This document shows, piece after piece, positions 22,215-32,600 of a stretch of DNA of 64,000 nt. Source of the stretch: Calliopum simillimum (taxonomy: Eukaryota; Arthropoda; Insecta; Diptera; Lauxaniidae). The first letter of the stretch is position 1, and every line of letters begins with the position of its first letter. The notes below the pieces were generated by a model, which was given only the letters and a program-made list of their open reading frames with translations, searched no databases and was not told the origin of the DNA. The stretch is from the NCBI GenBank assembly GCA_951812925.1, contig OX638368.1, forward strand, positions 128,611,309-128,675,308, written 5' to 3'. Both the position numbers and the translations under genes were made by a program.

Positions 22215-22218
22215 TTAA

Positions 22219-22549
22219 CCCTTTCGACCCGGAAAAAAGTTGTAGGATACACAATATTTGTGATAGGTTAATCTTAGAAACTAAATTTAAGTAAAATGTT
22301 TGACCGTCTCTAAATTCAAATTTTCACCGCCAGAGGCGCTTCTAGTCTATACTCCCAACAGAGGTTTTTGATTTGAATTCGGGATACAATGTGCTTGGAG
22401 TGGTTATAAGAAAAAACAGTGGTTACTCAAAATTGGATTAATATTATTAATTTATTCAATTTAAGTGACGTTAATGACCGAATTATATTATTCAAAAGTA
22501 TTTAATCAAAAAATTTTTGGGATATATTGTCCCAACCGGTTCGAAAGGG
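22219..22549. mobile_element. piggyBac-like MITE, TTAA target
   Basis: TTAA at 22215-22218 and 22550-22553 flanks the inverted ends CCCTTTCGACCCGG and CCGGTTCGAAAGGG. A TTAA target and CCY ends are the piggyBac signature. The 331-bp interior is non-coding. Confidence 0.75.
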
Positions 22550-22631
22550 TTAAAAACAAGTTTTTTTATTTTTTGAAATAAAATTTGCCGACGTTTCGCA
22601 GATTGTTATATAAATTTATTAAACGATGTTT

Positions 22632-23383
22632 AGTACAATCATTTGGGAGAATGAAATGATGTTACCTGGAATGTTTTGCGGGATTTTTGCAAATGAGTTA
22701 TTTAATAGATTTCGATTTGCTCTTTCAGAATTTCAACTTTGCTACCTCGAATCGTGTACGCTCACGCCGCCATATTGGAAAAATGGCGTCCAAAATAAGC
22801 TACATTTTATTTTTTTTTTTCACATGACCTATAGTTTACGAGATATTTTTTCAACAAACCTAAAATTTAGAAAAAAATATTTTTTCAAAATAGCACCAAA
22901 ACGGTTCGTCCTAGAAAAAAAATGTTTCATGCATTTTATAGAACGTCCAATTCACTTTAAAGGTCTCCCCAAACTGTTTTTTCGTCAGACTTACCCTTCA
23001 TGAGATATCGCGACTTGAAAATCATTCAAAATTGAACATAGTATGGAGAATAGCACAATGTTCAATTTGGAATGATTTTCAAGTCGCGATATCTCATGAA
23101 GGGTAAGTCTAACGAAAAAACACTTCGAAGAAACTCTTATAGGAAATTGAACGTTCTACAAAATGCATGAACAATTTCTTTTCTAGAACGAACCGTTTGG
23201 GAGCTATTTTGAAAAAACGGTTAAAGAAATTTTGGACACCATTTTTCCAATATGGCGGCGCGAGCGAACACGACTCGAGGTAGCAAAGTTGAAATTCTGA
23301 AAGAGCACATCGAAATCTATAAAATAACTCACTTCCAAAAATCACGCAAAACTTTCCAGGTAAAACTACCAAATGACTGTACT
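22632..23383. repeat. Palindromic element family C, ~0.75 kb
   Basis: Outer blocks are inverted: 'gctctttcagaatttcaact' with 'cctcgaatcgtg' and 'ccgccatattggaaaaatgg' on the left against their complements on the right. The centre repeats 'attcaaaattgaacat' and 'tcatgagatatcgcgacttg' in inverted form around 22990-23110. Half of the same element recurs at 58067-58260. Frames at 22626-23003, 23372-23109 and 23252-23437 are arms of the palindrome, not genes. Confidence 0.8.
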
Positions 23384-23618
23384 AGTTGTGTTTGCTTGGA
23401 GAATAATATTCGAAGTGAAAAAATTTTTTTTCAATAAATCAAAAACTATAAAACCAAATTCAATGTGATTGAAGAACAAAATTACAAGAAGTGTAGTAGT
23501 ACAGTAGAAATATTAAGATGTTTATACACAGAGTTTACAAAAGAAGAATAACATAGCAAGTTTAAATAAACACTAATTCGTAAAATCTTGTGAAACTAAC
23601 TCACAAAAAAAACTTATA

Positions 23619-23810
23619 GCCTTATCATGTATGACGAAAAGAATCGAGTGACTAATTTTCAACAGCTTGGGTCTTGAAATTTAAGACATGAATTGGGATT
23701 TTTGCTTACAAACTTTAAGTCAAAGCAAGTTAAAAATAAAAGGTTTTAATCGGTTGAAATTAATGAGTGACTTTCAGTCACTTTATTTGCTTCGTCATAT
23801 ATGATAAGGC
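23619..23810. mobile_element. Mariner-like MITE, TA target (copy 1)
   Basis: TIRs GCCTTATCATGTATGACGAA and (inverted) GCCTTATCATATATGACGAA are flanked by TA. A second copy is at 48057-48271. Confidence 0.75.
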
Positions 23811-24281
23811 TATTTCTCAAGTAACTTAACCGATTCATTTTGGAAACAATCGTATGTTGTGCCCTTTGTCACTTTATACTTTCTCGGAGCAAAACGCTTC
23901 CACAAAATTTCTCTTTTGTGTACGGTGACTAGCTAGTACCTTCAATTCTCTTCAAAATTTCACAGATTCGCATATTTAATCCTTTTGATGATGTACGCAG
24001 AACCTTTTCAGATGATTAGCAACTCGGCAATGGATATTACTCCTGTCTCAGCACATTTAAAAAAAGATCCACAATGTTCAAAACTATACGGGCCAGTCAA
24101 AAAAATACGATACACGAATTTGATTGCCGCTTAAAAAAAATGAGTATATTAACAAAATAATCTTACTTTGCTCTGTTTTTTAGAACTAGTGCCCGACTGA
24201 AGGACACTTTTTGGCCGAAGCCGTTTAGTTTTATTTATTATATGTAGTTCTTAAGCAAAAAAATATTTATAATAATCAAAA

Positions 24282-24590
24282 TTAAATATCCTTATGTTGT
24301 GTGCTAAAAATAGTGGTTCTTCGGCCAGCAAATATTTGACCAGCATTACTGAATAATTGCTCACTCGTGACACTTGTAGGAGGAGCTGACAAAAATTTGT
24401 CGGCTACTGGTCTTATTTAAATAAATATATGGACTGCAAGCCTAACAATGAAAAATATCTGTGATTCTTAAATGCAACGGTTTCTTTAAATAGCAAGCTA
24501 AATGTTCTTCAAAGGGCAAACGGCCAGAAGCTGCTGTAGTAGGCAGATACTTTGTTTTAAGCCGTGGATCGATTAGTGTGGCAATTGAAA
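24282..24590 (-). pseudogene. hAT transposase remnant (C-terminal part)
   Basis: Minus-strand reading gives 'IATLIDPRLKTKYLPTTAAS', matching the hAT 'LDPRFK' block. Further on comes 'FLSAPPTSVTSEQLFSNAGQ', then 'IFAGRRTT', the C-terminal dimerisation motif, ending in TAA at 24284-24282. A stop and a frame change separate the two parts. No N-terminal BED finger is recognisable. It lies just downstream of the small secreted-peptide gene. Confidence 0.8.
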
Positions 24591-25156
24591 GCTACAAAGT
24601 ATTTCTTATGTAAGCATATTTCTTCTTTGCAGATTTATATAAACGAATTTTGAAGGGTCTTACATCTTCATTGTCCAGATTACTTGGAGCAAATTTTAAA
24701 TTTATCATGACAATCAATGGTATAATTAATGATGACGTTGACAACAGATTTTTGCTCTAGAAAACTGAAAGTATGTACTTACAAAGAATCGAGGAAGATG
24801 GACGTTAGTTCAGTCATTGCCATTTACATAACGTGATCCAACACAGAGCTTGATATCCCCTAGTTGTAATACATGAATCAGCCCTAAAATACCTAATGCT
24901 TTTATTTTCATATGAAGTAAACGATTTATTATAATAGATAGAATTTTTTTATTATTTAGATTAACTCATGATTTTAACAGATTCTTCTTCCTTATAAAAT
25001 TAGTTATCATTGAATTGCCAAAATTATAATTAAAATACAATAAATCATGAGCTGACATACAACAAGAGTTTACATTTTAAAGTCATTTGAACTATGTTGA
25101 TGTGTACATATTTAAAAATTAATATAATGTAATTAAACGAATTGTTGAATTATCGT

Positions 25157-25406
25157 TTAGGCTGTAGTAGAGTTTAACAATCTTTGAATCAATGAGAATA
25201 TTAATAAAAATGTTCGTGCGCTAGGCTTATCTTCCAATGAATCTAGAGATATATTTTTGAGAATTAAATAAAGTAAAAACAGGATACACATATTTTACAA
25301 ATTTACCTGGTATACCAGAAATATCGTCAATAGGTGTCGTTACAATATCCTTAAAATTTGTTGCTAAAGCCAAGCACATGCAAATGAATAAAATTGAAGG
25401 CTTCAT
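25157..25406 (-). CDS. Small secreted peptide, 61 aa, two exons, unidentified
   Basis: Seen: exon 1 is 25406-25307 (ATG to G|GTAAAT) and exon 2 is 25242-25157 (TCTCTAG| acceptor to TAA). The intron is 64 bp, of normal dipteran size, and the split codon gives Asp. The protein starts MKPSILFICMCLALATN, a typical signal peptide with a hydrophobic core. Then comes an acidic, Pro/Thr/Ile-containing stretch (FKDIVTTPIDDISGIP), then DSLEDKPSARTF, and a hydrophobic C-terminus, LLIFSLIQRLLNSTTA. There are no cysteines after the signal. A TATA box and initiator lie at the expected distances upstream. I do not recognise a family. A single short exon pair of this kind fits seminal-fluid, immune or neuropeptide-type precursors; that is inference. 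No AATAAA was found in the first 100 bp after the stop. Confidence 0.75.
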
Positions 25407-25424
25407 AGTTACTAACTTCTGAGA

Positions 25425-25466
25425 TGCAACTGGGTGCCGGTGTAAATTGCAATTACTTTTTATACT
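25425..25466 (-). promoter_or_regulatory. Core promoter of the secreted-peptide gene
   Basis: On the minus strand TATAAAAAG starts at 25464, and a CCCAGTTG initiator-like site puts the probable first base at 25431, 33 bp downstream. This gives a 5' UTR of about 25 bases ending AACTATG. Confidence 0.65.
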
Positions 25467-25724
25467 TTTGTGAACTTTTCAATGAGGATAATTTCAGCTT
25501 TTTTGTTAGTAACAAACAAGCTGTGTAAATTACTTTAGTAATTTGTTATTTATCACCTTGACAGTTGCAGATTATTTGTTGCAAATTGTGTCATTTATTT
25601 TAAATAAATATTTAAGCAACTGCTATCATGACCTTCCGTACTGTTTACAGATTAACTAATTTTTCTATACTGATTTTTGCAACACTTGCTGTAAATGTAT
25701 TTGTTCACATTTAATTAGAAACTA

Positions 25725-26355
25725 GCTGGCCCGGTAGCGACCTTGTTCGCCCGTTCCCGATGACCTTTACATATGGCCAAGTCACATCCATCTCTGTCGT
25801 CCTTCTCTTCCAACCCCTCAGGTTTTTCAAGGTGAATAGAATATATATTTATGTACCAACTTTTATAATGATAGCTACTATAGGCGTAGAAATATAGCAT
25901 TTTGAGTATTTTTACTGTACAGGGGGTGCAAATCCCTTTCGTTCAATCCCTCTTAAGCTTTTCATGCTGAATAGTAGACGCAATAAACATCCATGTACCA
26001 AGTTTCATAATGATAGCTGATATAGGAACACTGATATAGCATTTTGTGTGTTTTTTTCATATGAAAGGCTCAAGGTCCCCCTTAAGTTTTGCATGGTTGA
26101 TGGCAAATACATTATGCATAAGTTCACTAACTTTCATAATCATAGCTTGTATATCTGCAGAGATATAGCAATTTTTGTTTTTTTTCGTATGGGGAGTGCA
26201 ACCCCCGTCCCCCGCAGCGGCCTCTCACCCCTTTATGAACCTTCTACAGACCATAACAAACAATTTTAAAAAAAAATTATTTAAATCGGCCGTGTAGTTT
26301 TCGCGTCCATAAGCTACATACGGACACCATTTAATTTTTATATATATAGATTGTC
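25725..26355. repeat. Dispersed repeat D
   Basis: Tandem-like modules contain 'ttttataatgatagct.ctatag' and 'atatagcattttg'. The segment ends near 'aaatcggccgtgtagttttc' and 'catacggacacc'. Copies lie at 44460-44559/44991-45080 and, inverted, at 56400-56810. The class is undetermined; frames within it are not genes. Confidence 0.6.
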
Positions 26356-26374
26356 TGGAAGATCCTTGTAATCT

Positions 26375-27470
26375 AATATATAAAAATTAAAGTTTGTCTG
26401 TGTGTTCGTTTTTTATGGATTTGAAAACCATTTCGATGAAATTTACACAATGTGTTAGTTCAGATCAGGGCAAGACTATAAACTAGAAGAATGGTTGGTG
26501 CCACGATCATAAAAAACAGAATTCAACATAAAACAGAACCTGTTTGACGCATAGGAATGAAATATATCTGGTTAAAAATACAACGAGACATCTACATTTT
26601 TGTTGTTTTGAGAAAAACGCTTCTTAATTTTGAAATTCGTTTTTTGTATGGGGCTTAAAGTTTTCGGGACTTAATTTTTTATACGAAATTGGATTACATT
26701 TCAAAAAACCGACTAAGGTGCGGTTTTTTTGTTTGCTTTATGCATACTTAACTCAAAACATCAACAAATATAACTGTCTAGTTGTAGTTTTAACCCGACG
26801 ATATGTAAGAGGCACCAAGCTAAATAACACTCATTAGAAAAATAGGTGGTGCCACGCCCCTCAAAAAAAAAAAAAAAAATACGACATAACTCTGAAACTG
26901 TTCTAAGCATATGGATGAAATTTGTTATATATGTAAAGGGCACCAGAAAAAATAGCATCAACAAGAAAAATTGGCGATACCACACCTTGGACAAAATTCT
27001 TCATAGCTATGAAAATATTTAAAATAAGTAAAAGACACCAGGACAAAGGTGAGGCAACGCTCACCAGGTAATAACCAGTTAACAATACATATATCTGTGA
27101 ACTTTTGACAAAACAACCTAACTCGAAATTGGCAAATTTTCAGGAGAGCCTAAAAACTGATTAACTACTTTTCAATAATGTGGCTCAATTTTGTTGATGC
27201 AACGTTGGATCTCCTCTCTCCATACATTTTTACTGATCTTAAAGTGTCAAATTATTTTTTTCTTTTGGTTCATAACACTTCACGGCACGAATGGCGCTAA
27301 GTTCAAATCTTGCGTGAACTATGGGACACCCTTATATCTCTGGAACAAGAAATCATAGAGAAATGGCAATTATACCAATAGAAGCGTGTTTAAATTTTAT
27401 ATCAAGGACTAAAATCCTGGAGAATTGTCTAATCTCGACTTAGGTTGTTTTGTCAAAAGCCCACAGATAT
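26375..27470. other. Repeat-like DNA, not classified
   Basis: Starts 'taatatataaaaattaaagt' and 'tgtctgtgtgttcg', and holds recurrent phrases such as 'ttggtgccacga' and 'aaataggtggtgccacgccc' (26490-27010). It is probably decayed mobile DNA. No gene is supported. Confidence 0.4.
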
Positions 27471-27472
27471 AT

Positions 27473-27581
27473 TGGGGGTTATCGTGAATCAAGATTCCCG
27501 GGGAGTTTTCTCGGACTGCCGTGCGTTCTCTATTGCAGTTTAAGAAAATTCCCCGGGAATCTTGATTCACGATAACCCCAA
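27473..27581. repeat. Near-perfect hairpin MITE
   Basis: A stem of 33 bp (TATCGTGAATCAAGATTCCC in the left arm, GGGAATCTTGATTCACGATA in the right) surrounds a loop of about 43 bp. Confidence 0.75.
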
Positions 27582-27599
27582 TTAGCTTTGCTAAATTTT

Positions 27600-29480
27600 T
27601 AAATTCTGAAAAATAAGTTATCATTAGTTATAACTTTAACCTTTGATTTCAAAAATAGAACTGGCGTCCCACAGTGTGGCCATTCTGAACATAAGTCGAA
27701 AATATAATGCTACAATTTTCTATCTAGCCAAGTATGATTCTTAAATATTATCTAACTATATATGTATATTTGGACGAATTTGCATACCTTCAATATATTC
27801 ACGGAAAAAACTAAACCGTAAAAATTCATTGAAAATCTCAGTAAATTTTACAGATTTTTTTTTTTTCAGCGCACAGTTAGCTCGTATGAAAAACCGTATT
27901 TTTTACGGTTTACGTTCAGTAAAATTTATTAAATGTGCAAAAAAAAGGAGATGCCTTTTTCAAAAAAAATTATATAAATTTAAGTCCCTTGCACCGATTT
28001 CAAAAATAGCGCTAAAAAAAAACTTATTATAAAAACGAGATTTTGGTGCATTTATGTATGGGTTATTTATATTTTTGATTGTAAAATAAAATAATAAAAT
28101 AAAAATTTTTAAAAGTATACAACTTATTTTAAAAGGAAACCAAATCAAATAGAAATACGTTTGATTCTACCGTGAATATTTTTTAAATCAAAAGAATATT
28201 CCATTTGATCAAAAGTTTTTAACATCTATTCAAATAATATCGACTTTGGAGCTAAATCCTTGCTGAATTCCACTGAATCGAATGTAAAAACTGTATTCTT
28301 TTCCTTGAAAGTTGAAACAATTTCAAGAAATGTAAGGTTTGACAATGTTTTTTTTTTTTTTTTTTTGTTACATAAAACGATACAAAATAAGTCGAAAAAA
28401 TTAAATAAAATTGTTCGTTATCTCGCTTCGACATCGAGACTTATGTAATAGAAGAATACTTAAGGAATATCTAAACAAGGACAAAAACAAAAACAACAAA
28501 AACACGTTAAAGCGAAATATTGACAAATTTTATGTACATTTTTCGACTAATTATGGATCGTTTTATCTGAAAACATCGTCTTACTATTCTTGAAATTTCT
28601 CCCATATTCCCGTATTATTTAAGCCTTGACATCGAAAAATTTTATTAAATTTTTTCGATTTATTTTGGGTCGATTTGTAAAAAACATTATCAAATCGATA
28701 GACCACGGAAATGGAATCAGCTTGTATTTCAGTAGCCAAGTGGACACAGAATGACGTCAGCTACAATTCTAACTTGGTTTCAAGAGTCATACCAACTGAA
28801 AACCTTTAGAAATCTTGTTTAAAATCGTGTATAAACATCATAGCAGACTCATTCCAGATTCAAAGCAAGTTATATTACAATAGCATATCACTAATCAGCT
28901 TATATCTCTCTGTTTTTAAGCTCCAAACTCTTTATTTTCAAGTAGTAGGTATTAAGTTTGTTTTTGGCTGCACAGATTTTGCAAATGGCTGAACAGTAGT
29001 TTGAAAAAGCAGTTACCTGTTGCAGATGCAAAACTGACTAAGCCAAAATTTCAAGTTGAAACATCTTGTTTTCTACAGAAATAATGTTGTTGAAATTTTG
29101 CAAGCAATTCTATAAATTTTTCTTAATTTTTTAAGAAATAAATGTTTTTGTAGTCCTCATTTTGAATATAATTTTCTGTTTTAGCAACTATCCGGCTCTT
29201 TTGATAATTGATTCCATGATTCAATAACAATGGTTATGGCAAGTTGTCAAAATAAAAAAATGGATCCCTGCATCCTGCGTTGCTATTTGTCGAAAGACTA
29301 GAATTTTTACATTTTCGTAGTTTAAAACTTATAACAAAAGGCAGCATTTATTATCGCTGCAACTAGGGTAATTCAACCATGAGTTGATTCAACCTTTAAT
29401 CAAAAAACTCCATTTCACGGTCAAAAACGTCCAAACTTCATGCGGTTGAAAACACGCCCACCTGGCAGCGCTGGTCTAGT
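27600..29480. other. Intergenic region upstream of Taf1B, nothing recognised
   Basis: AT-rich, with many short chance frames and no domain. No repeat family was matched. Confidence 0.4.
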
Positions 29481-29655
29481 GACAACGACAACTTTTAGTG
29501 GGCCACCTTTTCCCTTCCATCACTTACTTCAAATTATCGTTGGCAACGCTAATTGTATGAATTGTCATTATCAGCTGTAAAGTAAAATCGTGGTTGCCTA
29601 AGTCGTTTTTTGGAAAATTGGAACAAGTCAATCGTATTATTATAAATCATTAAAA
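29481..29655 (+). promoter_or_regulatory. Taf1B promoter region and 5' UTR (presumed)
   Basis: The composition becomes less AT-biased from about 29440, as at a TATA-less housekeeping promoter. The start codon context is ATTAAAAATGG. No specific element can be assigned. Confidence 0.35.
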
Positions 29656-32600
29656 ATGGCTGAAGTCAAAACGGATCCCAATCTCACTTGTAATGTTTGT
29701 GGAGAAAATAATTTCTACCTTAAAGATGGATTTTACTATTGCAATGAGTGTGGTACAAAACACGAACAAGTCCGTGCGATTGTTATTGACGATGATGAGT
29801 TTGATGAAGATGGTAAAATGAAAAAGAAAATGGCCAAAACGTTAAAAATACAAGCCCCTAAGACAGAGAAACGTAAGTGTTAAAATGAAATATTAAAAGA
29901 AATCAATGCAAATTGGTCTTTCTTCTAAAAAAAAAACAGCGCAGTTAACATCTTGGGAATGCTACAACTATATACTTCGTGGTCTTGTTGATGAACTAAT
30001 ATCCATGGGTGCTAAAGATGAATTGAAACAGATGGCTCTTCAAGTTTGGGCGGCATATTTAAGACGTACTGAAGTTGCTTTTTTTAATAAGAAACATGTT
30101 GAATTGCCCAAGCTAGGTGTACGATTTTTTAAAAGGTGATGGAAAACAATAGCTGTTAGGATTTAACACCACGTTAAATTAAGAGTCTATCTATTCGGGG
30201 GGACTCGCGTACGCGAAAGCTCAAATTAGCGTACGCAAAAAAAGCTTTCGGAAAACTTGCGTACGCGTAATCCAGTGAAGTTTTTTCCCCCGGGGCGCAG
30301 CTTTGTTACGCATGATTAATTTAGCGTGCGCGAAATGTTGCGTACGCTATAGTGCATATTAGGAAGTGCAGTACATCTACTACAACAGTAATTTTACATA
30401 AAAGTAGGGGTAAGTAGGCGGCCTGCGGCCGCAGCTCAGGATTTAAATCTGTCAGACATCCAATACTGGCTTCGCGGCGGCCTTCGGCCGCGGATCAATA
30501 TATGATATATTCAACACATAGTTTGCTAGCCAAATTGCGCGCAGCGTACCGCAACATTTTTTAGCGTACGCTGCAACACTAAATTAATCATGCGTAATCA
30601 AGTTCCCCGGGGGAAAAAACTCTGGATTTCGCGTACGTAAGTTGTCCGAAAGCTTTTTTCGCGTACGCTAATTAAGTTTTCGCGTACTCGTGTCCCCCCG
30701 AATAGCCATTTCCTTAAATTAATACAAGCTACACAGTGCACAACAAATTGAGAAGAAAAAGTTTTGAATGAGATCTTTATAAGTTTTTTGGGGGTAATCT
30801 AAATCTATAATTTCAAGCATATGGCAAACGTAGCACAAATATAATTTAAACTTTTTTAAGAAGTTAAGATACCTACGTTAACGGATTAGAGGCCTCGGAA
30901 AGTTGTAATCCAATTTTAAAAATTAAAAGGTAATGTTTATCGGGAAAGAATATGGCTAATCGATCGTTAGAAAAGTGAATGTTACTATTTTCTGAATATG
31001 CATTATCTGCACTTTGAAGCAAGGATAATTTGGATCTGAGACCTGATAGGCGAAAATGGTTGCCACCCAAAAAAAGTTATCTTGGTCTCGTTCTAAATTT
31101 CGTTTGGCACAGTATTAAATAAGACTGTATATGTAACCGTCCATAGGAAAAGCGACCTTATCTTCACTTTCAAAATTTTACAGGAAAGCTAAAAATATGA
31201 AATATTGTCATTAATTTTGGTTTTCAGTTTAAGGTGGAATTGAGTTCTTAGAACGGTTCTGAAAAATTTACAATTTGTTTGAGGTCGATTACCAAATTAC
31301 AGATATCATTAAAAGTGGCCTTACCAAACCTCTACTCTGTAAAAATTGATAATTGGCAAACTTTGAACTTCGATATCTACAAACTTGAGTTTTTCATTTT
31401 ACGATTTCAAAATGATGTACCTCAGTTAATTTTTGGAATTTTCTAATAATTGAGGTGTCTTTTTATTCAAAATAATATACATGCTTAGAAAATGCAAAAA
31501 ACCCTGTTTTTAGGTACATATCATATCCAATTTAATAGCTTCGCTGTCCGAAGCATATAACAAGTATCTATGTATATACATTGTATATCCTTTGAGATCT
31601 TTTCAAAAGCTTAATTAATTTTTAAAATGTTTATAAAAATCAATTATGCATTAAAAAACAAAATTTTTAATTAAAAAAAAAAAAATATTGTGAATGCCCC
31701 TTTTTTATTCAATTCTCCGTGATATCTCCTTGATTAATATCATTATAACTTGCTGTTTAAACAAAGACTTATTTTCTTTGCTTATTAAGACTTCCTTTAT
31801 TGAGTTAATGATCTATCGGATAAAATGTTTTTACATAAATATAATTTTTTTCTAAGATTCTTAAAATTTAAAAACATGCTTTTTATTAACTCTTGCAGGG
31901 ATTTAAAAATACTTTACAATCATTCACAAGAGCGGAAAAATAAACGCAAACGTAAATCTGATAACGCTTCATTAAAAAGTGAGGAATCTAGTCAACGAGA
32001 TTGGCGAAAAAGTAAGGTAACTGCCAAATTATTTTATATATGTTGCATGCTTAACGCATACTATCAAGACATAATAAAGGGTACATTTAAAAAGATGTGT
32101 GCCATCGTTTCTTCAGGGTTTGTTTCCATATTTTTCAAAGAAAATATAATGATGTGTTGTATATTCATAAATGAAAAATGAAGAATGTTGTATGGACACT
32201 GTTATGTTATTCGTGTATCATGTCTACACTCAAAAAAAAAAAAAAAAAAAAAAATTTGGTTTTCACTTATAAATGCAATTCGATAATAAGGTAGGCGGTT
32301 AATGCGCTAATAATAACTAAATAATAATTAGATATTATTAGTGATAAATTTTTTCCACTAAATTTAGTGATAGTGGAAATTTTTTCATTATCAAAAAATT
32401 CATTTAATGTTTAGTTTAATTTTGAACACAGATTTTATTTACTAAATTTTAGCGAAAACTTGATGAAACCCAATACTCGATAAATTCGTCTCGTGAAAGT
32501 GGGACAACTTTATACTCAAACAACACATCATCGACGACAGGTTCAACACGAGCAGTGATTCAACTAAAATTTTCATCACATGCACGTAAACACTACAAAA

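Noticed and set aside
22626..23437. Three overlapping frames (125, 87, 61 codons)
   Set aside because: Arms of a palindrome; the peptides repeat one another because the DNA is an inverted repeat.
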